A DNA stretch of 64,000 nt from Tetrastigma voinierianum (lineage: Eukaryota > Streptophyta > Magnoliopsida > Vitales > Vitaceae), in the NCBI GenBank assembly GCA_016808115.1, contig JAEQBH010001511.1, positions 186,001-250,000 on the forward strand. Reading direction: 5' to 3'. Positions 47,300-59,340 of this stretch are shown here, piece by piece. The notes under the pieces were generated by a model, which made no database searches, was not told the origin of the DNA, and was given only the letters and a program-made list of their open reading frames with translations. The position numbers were made by a program, and so were the translations under genes. Every line of letters starts with the position of its first letter. Position 1 is the first letter of the stretch.

Positions 47300-50200
47300 T
47301 AGCTAGCAAGAAGCCAAATAGGTGGGCCACAATGTGGCCGGTAATCAGCCCCCGAGCCTGTCAGTTCGGGCTTGGCTCGAAAAGCCTCTACTTCGAGCTC
47401 GATCGTAGTTCACCAAGCTGCTTCGAGCCTAAAATTCACTTTGCTTAACAAGCCGAGCCCGAGTCAGCGCCCGAGCCCAACGTAGCCCCAAACGAGCCGC
47501 ACGAAAAAACGAATGGGCCGTTTATCATTTTTTTTTTATAGTTCATCGCGCAAACGCACGCTGTTTCAGACCGCGAATATATGGAAAATAAACCCTAAAC
47601 CACAAAGTCGCCACCGTCTCACCGATTCACTTCCCATCGTCGTCCCCGTAAGGCCAGACTGACCGGATCACACCCGCAACTTATCTTACCTCAATGGTCC
47701 CTAACTTCCTCTCTCCCCGACACGGCGGCTGGCCACTATATCTCGACCCAAATCGATCTACCTCTCCCGACGCGATGTCGACCAGATCTCAACCTTTCTC
47801 CTACGCGGCAACGCCGACCGCGCCTCATCACGATTTTCTTTGTTCCATTTTCGTCGAATTCGCTACAAATACAATCATTCAAGGTATTCTTCACGACCAT
47901 TTAATTGATGCCCAATAATACTGAATTCAATCTTGGATTCGAAGCTTAGTTTTTTTTAACAAGAAGCTTAAACAAAGGAAATGTCGAGCCTGTGATACCA
48001 GAAATTCTGGGCATTGAGAGGTTTCGACTGGGTTGTCCACTCTGCTTATAAGTCCGGGCTCGATTTCGTAAAACCGAGGGTTTTGGTTATTGGTCGCGGA
48101 AATTTCATACGGAAGTGAGCTTGAATCGTGCGTGATCGGGTTCAAGAACCTTCTCTCCCAAGAAAGCCTCATATATGGTGTTTAGAAACACCGTGTGTTT
48201 AGAAATGTTTTGCTACGGGACATTATGGATTTTTTTAACAAATTTATTTTATCCGGGTTTGTAAAATAAATCAAGGAATTCGATTTCTCTTTATCTAGGT
48301 ATGAATCGAATCAAGTTTATAATCAATTTCCAATTATCGTATCCACCATGTATAATTAAAAGCAAGGAATAAATGGAAACTGGAGTGGGAAAGATTCAAG
48401 AACCTCTGTATGGATGATCCGAAAAACCAAGAGCGGGCGAACTTAAACATCAAAAAGGCAGAAATTTTCAATCACACCAACAAGATCCTCTTGCTAATGA
48501 GAAAATCTTCAATAACAAAAACCATAAAATCTTCAATTTCAACTATGTGAATCTTCAATTTCGAAAGAGATGAATATTTGTCTAAATGATTTAATGAGAT
48601 TACTTATGTATGTAAATTTGTAATTGCTTCTGCATTTTTAGAAATAGTTTATGTGGATTATTTTTTTATCGGGAACACCCAGACCAACAAAAGCTAATAG
48701 ATCGAGCATGGAAGATGTGGATAAAGACGTCATCAAATGGATGAAATGGGTATAGATGCAATCGGAAGCCAAGACAAGGTGAAGAAAGATCATGAGGTTT
48801 GAAGGAATTTGAAATCATAACAAACAATGGCGACATGAAGGCAAGATGTAATCACTGCAAGCATAATCTTGCCTATAAGAAGGGGGGGTGTAACAACTCA
48901 TCTTAAAAGGCATCTAAAACTTAGCACACCTCGTAAAGCTACTTTGATTGGCAAGGATAAGGGTCCAAAGCAAAGTTTATTGTCTTTTGATGTTACTCAA
49001 GGTGATGAAATGCTATCAATCTTGCATGATAAAGGAAAAGTAAAGAGAGACTTGTGGAAGATGCTTGTTGTCCACGAATATCCTTTTCGGATGCAGAGCA
49101 CGAGTTATATTCACTAAATTTATAGAAGTCTTAACCCCAAGTATAAGCTAACTGCAAGACAAACTTTTGAAGCTGACTGGCATGAAGATGTATATATCTC
49201 GAGAAGGAAAGTTTGAAGCTGGTATCAAGTGGGCATTAATAAAATCAGCTTAACTTCTGATTTATGGACTTCAAATCAGTCCATAGGGTATATGTGCCTC
49301 ACTTATAGACATTTTCCGGATTTAGAATGGAAGGCGTAAAAGAACTCGAATTTTTGTCCCTGGAACCTCCTCACACCGGGCTCAGAATTACTGATAAGAT
49401 CATGGAGTGCGTTTGATTGATCGGGAATCAAGATAAAATTTCCACCATTACACTCAATAATGCTTCTTCCAAATGATTTAGCCGTAAGAGTATTGAAAGA
49501 AAATTTGAAGCCTAAAGAAAAGCTTCACTTTGATGGTAAAATATTTCATGTCCGATGTCAGGCTCATATATTCTAAAACTCACGGGTCCAAGACGGGTTA
49601 ATCAAGCACGAGATGTGATTGAGAATATCTCGAGGAAAGTGTTATATTTCTCCTGGGCTGTCTCCCTCTAAGACTTTATAAGTTCAATGAATTGCCAAAA
49701 AGCCTAAAGCTATCTACCCTAAGCGCTTTGATTCTCGATGTGCTCTACATCTGAACTCAACATATGCCATGCAAGAGAGTGTGCACTTGAGAACAAGTTA
49801 GTTTTTTCATGGTACAAGGAAAGGGACTACAACTATAAATGGTTGCCATCCGATGAGGATTGGAAAAGGGCTACTGAGGTTTCTAAATTTTTGGAGGTTA
49901 TTAATGATGTTACAAAGGTGTTTTCGGGACGAAAATATCCTACTTCAAATTTGTTTCTTCGTCAAATATGGAAAGTAAGGAAGATGTTGGAATGACATGT
50001 CTACTCGATAATAGAGATTTTTGTGGTTGCAGGACTCTAAAGACGAAGGAAAAGTTTGACAAGTATTTGGGAGAATGTAACTTGCGATGGCAATTGGGGC
50101 GGTCTTGGATCCTAGGTATAAATGAAACTCATTCTCTACTCTTTCCAAAATTTATCCAGTGATGATTTTCTGTAGAGGCATATAGGATGATGTTCGTGAG

Positions 50201-50700
50201 TCCTTACAATTTTTACAAGGAATATCTATTCAGATACAACAATAGTAGCATGAGTATGCTTAATTTATGATTCTAACTCTCTCAAGCAAAACAAAAGACG
50301 TGATGATTTTATGAGTGGGTTATAATCTAATTCTAATCTCATTCCCGGGACCAAGATGAGATAGACATGTATTTAGATTTAAGGAGTTTATAAGCCTCGG
50401 TAATGAGAATATGAGGATTTATGCTTTGAATTGGTGGAAAGCAATAGTCTAAAAATTTCGACACTTATCAAAGATGGCTTCTGAGACATATTATCCATTC
50501 CTATTACTACGCTTGCTTCGTATCCGCCTTTAGTGCCGGAGGCAGAGTACTCACCAATGAAGATCTTTAAAGCTTGAGGATCATTGCCCAAGCTTTGATT
50601 TAAAGGGAGATTGGTTATACCAGATTTTAGGTTGAGTTTGGGCATCCAATGTAAGTGTACTTTTATTGACTTTAATATATGTTTATATATATAGTTTAGT
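47300..50700 (+). mobile_element. Decayed hAT-superfamily transposon
   Basis: GCTCG/GAGCC-rich subterminal-like sequence at 47340-47515 is followed about 1.3 kb later by a plus-strand BED-finger / hATC transposase pseudogene. Neither terminus nor an 8-bp target duplication could be fixed, so the limits are approximate. The region between (47520-48780) holds a leader-like CCCTAAACC-rich stretch and no supported gene. Confidence 0.6.
48790..50640 (+). pseudogene. hAT transposase (BED finger to hATC dimerisation domain), broken
   Basis: Domains in order: BED zinc finger with KARCNHCKHNLAYKK and GGVTTHLKRHLK (48835-48915), split by one extra G in a G7 run at about 48886. The catalytic domain has ISLTSDLWTSNQSIGYMC (49243-49300). 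The ITLNNASS block near 49450 carries Asn where hAT enzymes have the second catalytic Asp (LDNAS). KEKLHFDGKIFHVRCQAHI lies near 49517-49572. The insertion-domain region ERDYNYKWLPSDEDWKRATE runs to KYPTSNLFLRQIWKVRKML (49738-49995). KFDKYLGECNL lies at about 50055-50088, and hATC remnants near 50505-50625 include SAGGRVLTNED. Resembles the RICESLEEPER/BED family. Multiple stops and shifts. Confidence 0.88.
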
Positions 50701-51400
50701 ATTTCTTGTTTACATGAAGCTTTGATCTCGCTTCTTTGTTTTTATTTAAAGGTTGAGAATGAGTTTATGCAAGAAGGTTGGGAGATGGACACTTAATTGG
50801 GGTTGTATAGTTGCAATGTGTGTGTTCACACGGGTTTAATATTTTCATATTAAGCATTTACTTTTTTTTTTGTATTAACTATTTTTGCCATTATTTGAAT
50901 TTATATGTTGACTGATAGTTTATACTAAAAGAGATATGTGACTCAAGAATTACAAAAGCAAACTCAACTTTAGTTTTTGATTTATTTTGTTTCTTTTGTC
51001 AACCCGACTTAGACAGCTTGTTTTTTGTTTCCTTGTCAACCTGACTTAGACAAGATTCTTGATTTCTGTGATAATGAATCGACTTTAGACAATTGTTTAT
51101 TACTAGGTTTAATATTTACTTTCCATCAACTGCACTAAGTTTTAATGATGTATGCTCGAAGGGAGCTTAGATCCAAGTTAGTAGAAAGTGTTCTCGCACA
51201 ACACATCTTGCGCTGGATTATAGGCAAACACTGTGAATATTATTGCAAAGGGATTACGTGGATTACAAGATGTAAGTATAATGAGATGTCATGGTGTTGG
51301 ATTTTGGCCTTGGGGTGAAAAATAAATAAGAGAAGTCAAAAAATACAGGACTTAGGGAAAGAAATAAATGGGAAGAGGCTAAAGAAAGGTTTTTTTTTCT
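50700..51400. other. Interval with no recognised gene; short tandem TTGTCAACCYGACTTAGACA repeat
   Basis: Three related units of about 35-37 bp with a GACTTAGACA core at 50997-51090. Otherwise AT-rich without coding signal. Confidence 0.5.
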
Positions 51401-52428
51401 TTTGAGAGAGAGAGAGAGAAAGAGGTGGTAAGAAAGAAACCGGTTAATATAAATGACATCCTGGAAAAGAAGGCGGGAGAGAAGACTGGTAGAGAGGGGA
51501 AAGAGGTGCTCGTAAATCTATCATTAGCTCTACTTCAAATTGAGACTGCACTGGTTTTGAAATTTGGCCCACCTCCACCACCACCACCACCATTTCCTCT
51601 GCAAACCCAAAAAGAAGATGAGGAAGAGGAAAAAGGAGGAGGAAGAAGGAGAGAGTATTGCATGCATGCAAAGAGAAAGAGCAGATGGGGGAGAGAAAGA
51701 GTAGGAACGACGAGGTCACAAGAGGGAGGTGGTTGAGGATTTTGTCCTTATTAGGGGATTGGTTGGGGTGCATTGTTTTATGCCTACAATCGCCATGGTT
51801 CTCGCTTTTCATGTCCATTGGTCTTTAATCCCCTATCCTCGTCATTTCATTCCGCTTTTCCACCTTCCTTGCCCTCACTCCTCTCCTTCCTTTTCAAAGG
51901 GTACCTCCTTATTTCCTCCCTCCCTCTTCTATTTTTCTTTTTCCTTTTCTTTGAGGGAATTTTGGGATTAATTCCTTTGAATATTTCCATCTTCCTTCCT
52001 ACAGAGTAATGGCTCCAAAGAAAATCAAACTTTCCAAGTTATGGATTCACTAATTTTGATTTCCTTCACTGTACTGGATTTCTACATTTTCTGCATTGGT
52101 GGATACTTGGGATTTTTTTTCCAATATTTTCGGGGAAAAACAAAACCTCTTGACCTCTCAACTATAAATTTCAGTGGGAATCTATAGTTCTTGACTTCCC
52201 CAAGAACGCATTGGCCACCCAACAAATGGGAGATGGGTTACTAATTTATTATTTCGTATTTTCGTGATCCTTCTAAAATTGCCGCATTTACTTGAAACTT
52301 AAGTCGAGAAGTGAAGGGTACAACTCCCATGACTGTTTGAAACAAAGTTCAAAGAAATGAGGGAAAAGAAACCATCCGATATCACATCAAGCATTTTCTA
52401 GAGAAAACCTTAACCAATGGGTCCAATG
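51400..52428. other. Low-complexity interval with no supported gene
   Basis: (GA)n at 51403-51422, (CCA)n at 51570-51592 and purine-rich (GGA/GAA) sequence to 51730. Overlapping frames on both strands reflect composition rather than genes. Confidence 0.5.
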
Positions 52429-52433
52429 TGCTT

Positions 52434-54504
52434 TGAGGGACGCCCAAACCCTGGGTGTCCGCTGACTACCCAATAACCTCGTTGAAATTTATACATCTCA
52501 GATCACGAGACGCATACCTGAGTAAAATAGCCACATGGGGCCCATACATCCATACTATAAGACCAAAATAATCAACTATATCCTAGTATAGTTTCCATTG
52601 TCTACAAAAAAGCTATACATATTTACAAAACATTTGCACTAAAGCCACATTTCCGCTTTCTTCAAAACCACTTTTACTGAGCATCGCCTCTCGATAGTCC
52701 CTGTGACCGGAAGGGGTCTCACGACGGTGAGCAAAGCCCAAGAGGAAAATTTTCCTACAAGGGTTACTCCCACCTAAAATGATATGCAATGGCATATGTA
52801 GCCTGAAGCAATCACATTCCATACGCTTATTCACTATTATATGAAATGTCTATCATGCATGAGATGCTAATTTCATGTCACCACCCCGAGTCCTAACCGA
52901 CTCCCCTCACACTCTCTCGATCGCTATGTGACTAAACAAGTCATCTCGTGGTAATTATACCATGACTAACCATTGACAACCTCCAATTTATTATCAAAGT
53001 CTTTTTCCTTTATTTCAGGGGTCACGGATTTCTGTTTACACCGGTGAGGACGCCGCACGCCTTTTCAACATTTTCTACCGAACTTACATCACGGATTCAT
53101 GTCTAACCGTGACTAACATTTGGGACTTTCACCTCGGGGGATCTACACTCAACTTGCTCCGCCAAACATGTAATTTATCATTTTGATCATTTACACACTC
53201 GTGAATCTCTACCTTGACTTTGTCCCATTTTTTCCGAGTTCACGACACATTCACCTACACCGGTGAATAAACCTTTCCCTGCACCCACACCCGACCTGAC
53301 GCGATGTGACCGTGCATATGTAATGCATGATGCCAATGCATTTTCCTCATGTTACATGCATGAATGAGCACTACATGAAACATTTACATACCACGACAAT
53401 TATAATTTATACATATAATCTTACCTACTTAAAACCATATTAATACATCAATAAGATGCATCAATATCTCATTTCACACACTACATGTTATCTAAGCAAG
53501 ACTAACACACAACTGGTCACCAATTGGGACCATTCAATTGTAGAATTCTCACGGTTCCTTCGCAACCATGAACCATTTCGTTCCAACTTGTCATCACATC
53601 AAACAACCATGATACATAGAAACTTGCTTCTAATCTTAAACCTAATTCCCATTAGCCAAGGATCTGCGGTGAAACCGATCATGAAACGATACCCCTTTAA
53701 TTCCAAAAGCTTGAACTAATTTACATGGCCTCTCATGGCCTCCCACAAGCAACCCCTACCATTATAAGCCTTGAAGCAAAGTAAACCAAGAGTAGTAAAT
53801 ATTCTACCTCTTGAGTTCATCGAACCTAACTTTGTGTCCAATACACGTATCCCACCTGTATGCACTAACTTTAGTCCTCGAACTTCGAACGTCGATCGCC
53901 AAACCCGGAAATCTTCCTTTTCCCTTTCCTTCCTTCTCCTCTTTTCTTCCTTTTCTCACGGATTCTTTCTCTTTCTTTTCTTTCCTTCCTTTCTTTCTTC
54001 CTTTGCTTCTTTCTTTCCTTTTCTTTTCTCATCTCATCTCTTTCATTTCCTCCTCATTTTCTTCTCTTTCGTCATTTTCACTCCTTTTGGAGTTCCACCA
54101 CACATCCGGTCAAAGGAGGCAATTCCTCCCTACTCCTCAAATTAAAGGTGTGGCCTTTTCATATTTATTCCTTATTTCATAATCTCATTACGATATCATG
54201 CACTCAAGCCGCTCATTATGAAGCCACGGATCTTCCACACATGGCTTAATTGTGAGCTACTTTTAGTGCTGCTACACTTTTTATACAAGGGCATCCCCTT
54301 ATCTCACATGTGTCATCCGACACCCCACCTCAAAACGTGGAAATTCGACCACTTCGAATCCAAACGAAATTCGACGAGATAAATTTCATGGTGACGACCA
54401 CGGTAAGTCCTGCTTTTGTCATCCGGTACTAGAAAATTCCGGATTTTCAATCAAAATTTCTATTCTACCATTTATTCAAAACTTGGATTTTATGGGGTTT
54501 CACA
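52434..54504 (-). mobile_element. Solo LTR of family LTR-S with 5-bp target duplication
   Basis: TGAGGGACGCCC (52434) to GGGGTTTCACA (54504), bracketed by identical TGCTT pentamers (52429-52433 and 54505-54509). It aligns in reverse with 23877-25205 and directly with 1-1159: the CAAAGCCCA...GGTTACTCCC block, the CATGCATGA/ACATTTACA block near 53340-53390, the polypyrimidine tract at 53910-54070 and the AAATTCGACGAGATAAATTTCA area near 54370. No primer site, polypurine tract or gag-pol adjoins, so LTR-LTR recombination left a solo LTR. Confidence 0.82.
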
Positions 54505-54509
54505 TGCTT

Positions 54510-55280
54510 TCTATATGATTTCATAATTGTCTTTTTCCTGGTTATTTTTTTCCCTGGAATATGGGTCCTTATCCCTATCCTGGTGCCCAAATCTCAAGGT
54601 TTCCATACCTTCTATCCCTCTTCTTCACAATGGACAGATGAGACAACTTTGTTTCGTTTGTGGAAACCTGTAGGGAAACAAAGAGTAAAGAGAAAATGTC
54701 AAATGTTAACACCAAAAGGAAAGCACTAGAAACCTAAACATGTTCACTCGACTATATATCATATGCCCATAAATTATGTCATAAACATTAGAGCGTAACT
54801 TGTAATGGTAGATATCAGGCAAACTATTATTGAAATAGTTGTAAATATATTCAATTCTTCCTTCCAACCAAAAATATGGTTTTTGAATTTCAGGGTGACT
54901 TTGTTCCAATCCCTCTTCTTAATGGGAATCAAGAGAACCTCACCAAGAATTGAGCCTCAATGATGTTCAACCTTGCTCTCTCGACTTGTTTTCTGGCCAT
55001 TGTTTGCACTTTAGGTATGAATTTATTTAACTTTTACCCATGCCACTCCATGGCAATAAGAAACACTAATGGTGACATTGAGACCAAATGGCTTGTCTCA
55101 ATTCTTTGTTCTTCACATCAGCATTTTATATCCATAATGGCATAACAAAATTTGCAATTTCTATGCGTGCTAGAGAAAGCTAATCTTATCTTGTATGTAC
55201 AAAGAAAGTCAAGATAGTGGGCGCCTTTATGTGTGGTTGGTGTCAAAGTATGATGAGCCTCAAGATAAAGACCTCGCAAA
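54510..55280. other. Interval with no firmly supported gene
   Basis: May contain decayed upstream parts of the WAT1-related gene; a hydrophobic frame at 54960-55040 is the only hint. No splice structure could be matched. Confidence 0.35.
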
Positions 55281-55299
55281 ATCATTAAAACTTATCCGA

Positions 55300-55878
55300 A
55301 GCCATCTTCAATGAAGAAATGATCATTGGTTGCTTATCTCTAGCAGCCGTCTCGTTTTATCTAGCAATGTCGTTCCCAGGTAGCTTGAATAAGCCATGTG
55401 GATGATGAGGAAATGTCTAACTTGTAATTTGTTTGCTTCTATAATTTTCCAATCAGGATGCTATACAGGCCAACTTTGGGTGATTTCCCTGCTCCAATCT
55501 CCTTGTGTGCCATTACATCCATAATTGGTGTGTTTCTGACTATGATTGTGGAGCTCCTTCAAAATCATAGGTTTGATACTGGCTGGCCTAATTTGAGGCT
55601 TCGTGACATTGTTCTCTATTCTCTAATGGTAAATTCGACTTCCCCTTTCGACCTCCATCTCCATCTCTAATTTGCTTCTCTAGGGTTATATCTGTGAGTT
55701 CCTAAATTTTATACATATTTGGATGAATAGGGAGGCACTGTGAGTAGGCTATGTGTGAGCTCCAATGGGTGAGCAATGAAGAAAATGGCTTCGCCTAGTG
55801 TCCATGTTCAACCCCATTGAACAACATCTCGTAATCCCTCTGCTTAATTCTGGGAGAGTCCTATTTCCATCAGAAGGG

Positions 55879-55909
<31 letters not shown>

Positions 55910-56088
55910 AAATGGGGTTTTGCTAAAATCTTTCATGCACTCAATCACTAGCTCTAATGGTTAATTCTGCTCTGCTGCAGCCTGGTGCGCATGTGCCTCA
56001 TGTTCACCACTTCTACTTCGTGCTACGGGCAAAGTGGAAAGAAGGATTCACTGTGGGCTTCGAGATCTCGGAGCCTGAAATGATGTAG
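55300..56088 (+). pseudogene. 3' part of a WAT1-related (EamA/MtN21) transporter gene, decayed
   Basis: Plus-strand exon-like pieces follow the C-terminal order of WAT1-related plant transporters (10-TM drug/metabolite-type membrane proteins). IIGCLSLAAVSFYLAMSF (about 55320-55376) matches a transmembrane segment. FPAPISLCAITSIIGVFLTM and a following 'FDTGWPNLRLRDIVLYSLM' lie in 55455-55627, followed by donor-like ATG|GTAAAT. After an acceptor-like ATAG comes GGTVSRLCVSSNG-AMKK (about 55731-55790), then AACCCCATTG-type NPI sequence. A last exon after CTGCAG at 55980 gives RMCLMFT and, one frame over, FYFVLRAKWKEGF and a stop near 56088. Stops and shifts show it is a pseudogene or an erroneous copy. 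Members transport auxin or amino-acid-like solutes; the substrate here cannot be inferred. Confidence 0.72.
55881..55907. repeat. (AT)n microsatellite in a WAT1-pseudogene intron
   Basis: About 13 AT/TA dinucleotides between the last two recognisable exon pieces. Confidence 0.93.
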
Positions 56089-56089
56089 A

Positions 56090-57091
56090 CAAGCCTCTAT
56101 CAGGTTGGAATTCTGTCACTTGTCGCTCCCAACCTTGAAGTTTCATCACTGTTGGATTAAGAAATGTGGAACCTGAAACTTAACTTTGTGTCCTAAACTA
56201 TACCATACACATGGGTTTCAAGAGTCATGGGGCCGTAGCAGACCCAAAGGGTCCTTCCAATAAACTGGTTTTGAATCTCAAATACTCTCCTGGATCGAAG
56301 GAAGTTCAAGTGTTTGTAAATATTTCAAATTTCATTTGGAAAGTCTTAATTAGCAAGTAATCAAGAAATGACGTGCATCAGGCGGTAATGTCGTGGGTCA
56401 GGGGTTTCTTAGGCCATATTACTACCAACATTGTTCCATTGGGACTTTTTTCTTTTTGAAAGAACCATTAATGTTTATTAAATGATATCTTATGGGACTT
56501 ATGTATAAGATAAGTGGAAATAATTAAAGTAAGATTTGTTTTTTTTTTTATTATTATGATTTTGCCTACACATATTTTACTTTCACTCAACTTATGATAT
56601 ATTTTATTTATGAAAATAAGATTTTTTTTTACTTATTCACTTTTCATATTATATCGTAGTACTATGTTTTTATAAGGATTCTTGTATAGATCTCCACAAT
56701 CCCTTTCACCCTTTCACGCTTCAATCAGGCCTTAAGGGCTTTAAAAAATTACAATTTGGAATTTCAAGTTTGAAAAAATAATATGTTTTGATTATGATAG
56801 TAAACCAAAACTTAATAATTAATTATTTAACTTTAGTGGTTTACTGATGAGTCAAAATCCTAAATTTCTTTCAAATTCGGCTATTGTCCTTTTAATTAGG
56901 GCTGCCAAAGTTTGGAAAGTTCTTTTAGGTTGAGTGAATGAATGAATTTGAGTTTGCATGCAAAATTTATGTTGACTTATATAATCTATTTAATAAATAG
57001 ATAAATTTACCAAATTTACATAGCATGAAGTTATGATTATATATGTTTCTTTAAATTATTTTACTTTTTAAATAAGCAAATTAATTGAGTC

Positions 57092-57134
<43 letters not shown>

Positions 57135-57940
57135 TTAAAGATTAATGACCAAAATACTAAATTGGTAAACTATCAGAGTAAACTCTAAAATCAAACCTAA
57201 GCAACTTCTCACCAAAGGGCGGATCTACTTGCGGGCCCAAGGGCATTTAGCACCCTGGAAATTTGGGAAATAAATTGCTAATAAGGTTGAAAACAAAATA
57301 CATATTACCTAAGAATTGTACTAGAATACCCCTCTAAACTATATTTTGTGGTCCCCCACGACATCTCATGCCTAATAAATTTAGTTATAAATGAATATAT
57401 AATTGAACTCGATTTAATTATTAAATAGGTTAGATGACATATTACTGGTTAATGATTAGATATTTTTCACACGATTTTAGTTTGTTGGAGTTGTACAATA
57501 AAATAAACAACATGAGAATTAGATGACCCACTTAATGAATGGCCACCCGCCATTACCTGACGCTGAGGTCGCATAATCTTATCATAAAGATTATTATAAG
57601 CATAATTCAAGAATGATTACAAGTGTAAAATATTATCACAAAGGTACTTCATAATCTAGAATTACGTTGTTTGTGAGAAAATACTAAATTTAAAATTACA
57701 ATTGATCAATAATAGGTACATATTTGTGGAGCTAACAATAAGGACTCACTGTGATCGTCAGACATGGTACCATGGCATGGAATTGGAATTGAGTTTAAAC
57801 AACAATTGTGAATGCTTATTAATGTAAATAAAAGTTCTCCAGCTTTAAACAACAATTGCACTACTCATTAATGTACTGTGTTCCACTTCCTGTGGTTCAA
57901 GTCCCCGCCACCGCCTTAATTTTCCTTTTTTCCCTCTCCT
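56090..57940. other. AT-rich interval with no recognised gene
   Basis: No coding signal. An (AT)n microsatellite lies at about 57093-57132. A B-box-like GGTTCAAGTCC at 57893-57903 has no matching A box. Confidence 0.5.
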
Positions 57941-57949
57941 TCCAATCAA

Positions 57950-58155
57950 ACTTTTCCAAAAACAACACAGGTGGCGCTCATAGCCGTAGATTCTAAGATC
58001 CACGCGGCCACGAGCCTTGTAATCCTCCGATTCTTGGCTAGGAAGAGGGTGGCGTCCACGTTGCATTTAAGACACCCTGCTGGTGGTGGGATCCATCTTC
58101 TGGAAGAAGTAGCCGAGGAGCCCTCGGGTGTCGCTTTAACCAGCTTTGTCCTATA
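57950..58155 (-). pseudogene. RNase H-like fragment of a plant LINE (RVT_3 type)
   Basis: Minus strand reads WIPPPAGCLKCNVDATLF near 58041-58094, the start of the RNase H-like domain found at the C-terminus of many plant non-LTR ORF2 proteins and free-standing copies (usual pattern W-PP-G-LKCNVDAA-F). The Asp in CNVDA is the first catalytic residue. The similarity fades after about 40 residues. No neighbouring RT is present on this strand within 3 kb upstream, so it is an isolated scrap. Confidence 0.6.
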
Positions 58156-58159
58156 TTGT

Positions 58160-59100
58160 TAATCGCCACAATCAAGGCCGAAGAACATGTTGATTCAGTG
58201 GTGCTCCATGGTGCCAATTTATGAGGTTAATTTCACTCCCACAGGGCCACACCCATTAAAACCCAAAATTTCAGCCTTGCTTACAATGCTTTGACTTTTA
58301 GAGATCACATTAGCCATCAATTAAGCTCGTCAATTCATGCACAATCCTATAAATTAGTACCAAAGTAGGTTGAACTCGCATCCTCTTGCATTTTGGTGGT
58401 ACAATCTATCAACGCACTACTTCAGATGTGTTCTTATTTTACTACTTGTTACTTAACACAAAATGCAAAGGTAAGACCGTAAGAGATATAGATGGTTGAA
58501 AGTCAATAGTGGTCATCCCGTATTTATTGGCCCAACCACCCGTGGCTGGAATGCAGTAAATAAAAGACTTTTTCCGATCAAGCACAATAAGAATATCACA
58601 TCGCTTCTAAAGATTAACTCAACTTATGTAGTTAGATTATTGAAAGTGTTAGGATATTAGATTAAAAGTTCTCTACTAGTCAGGTGTGGCAACTTTGAGG
58701 AGCATTCTTCGCCACCTGATCCCATTATGAATTCTCAAATGAAGCATGTGGAAAACAGATTACTTTATATGGGAAAATCCTATGGATAACTGTCAAAAAA
58801 CATTTCAACAATTAATTAGATTGCATATTTCTCACTAAAGTATGCAGCATTTTTATCTTCCATGAGAAAAGGTCCTATATGATACCTAATCACAAACACC
58901 TCTAATAGCCGCCTTCTCTCATTTTCTCTCATTTTTTCTCAGAGCTCATTTTCCTCAAGCAAGGTGCGGTACTTCTCTACATATAATGCTTATCCCCGTG
59001 TGATTTTAATGGTTACATAATAGTGAGATTATCATCTCCAATTCTTTTTATGCTTGGTAAGTTAAAAAAAAGGTCACCCAAAATATTATTTGATCAAAAA
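58160..59100. other. Interval with no recognised gene
   Basis: AT-rich, no sustained frame and no repeat structure recognised. Confidence 0.45.
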
Positions 59101-59340
59101 GCTTGCATAGCTCTGCCTCCTGCTCGAAGTCAAGAGGCTCAAGCTCGAGCTCTGGGCCGAGCTCGAGCTCCACAAGCTTGAGCTCAAAAAAGTTTGACCG
59201 GAGGCTCGAGCCGTGCCCGGCCTCGGCGCTCGAGCTCGCAAATAAACAAGCCTGTGCTCAAATGTTCAAAGCTCGCCGACTCGCTTTACACTTCCTAGCC
59301 GTCAAGCCAGACTCTAAATTGAAAATTCAAAGTCCATCTT
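59100..59340. repeat. GCTCGAG-rich patch, hAT-like subterminal repeats
   Basis: About a dozen GCTCGAG/GAGCTC motifs in both orientations over 230 bp, the same type of motif as at 47340-47515. Such clusters are commonly transposase-binding subterminal regions of non-autonomous hAT elements. No TIR or target duplication was confirmed here. Confidence 0.45.

Noticed and set aside
47694..47918. 74-residue plus-strand frame as a hAT N-terminus
   Set aside because: No similarity to hAT N-termini and separated from the BED finger by about 900 bases of stop-rich sequence.
51425..51818. Open frames on both strands over 100 residues
   Set aside because: Purine-rich and (CCA)n low-complexity sequence. 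Neither frame has a domain or splice context.
53771..54182. Overlapping 120-residue plus-strand frames rich in F, L and S
   Set aside because: They come from the polypyrimidine tract of the solo LTR, and the equivalent tract in the copy at 684-765 gives the same artefact.
57891..57912. Possible tRNA gene (GGTTCAAGTCC)
   Set aside because: No A box upstream and the T stem does not pair fully.
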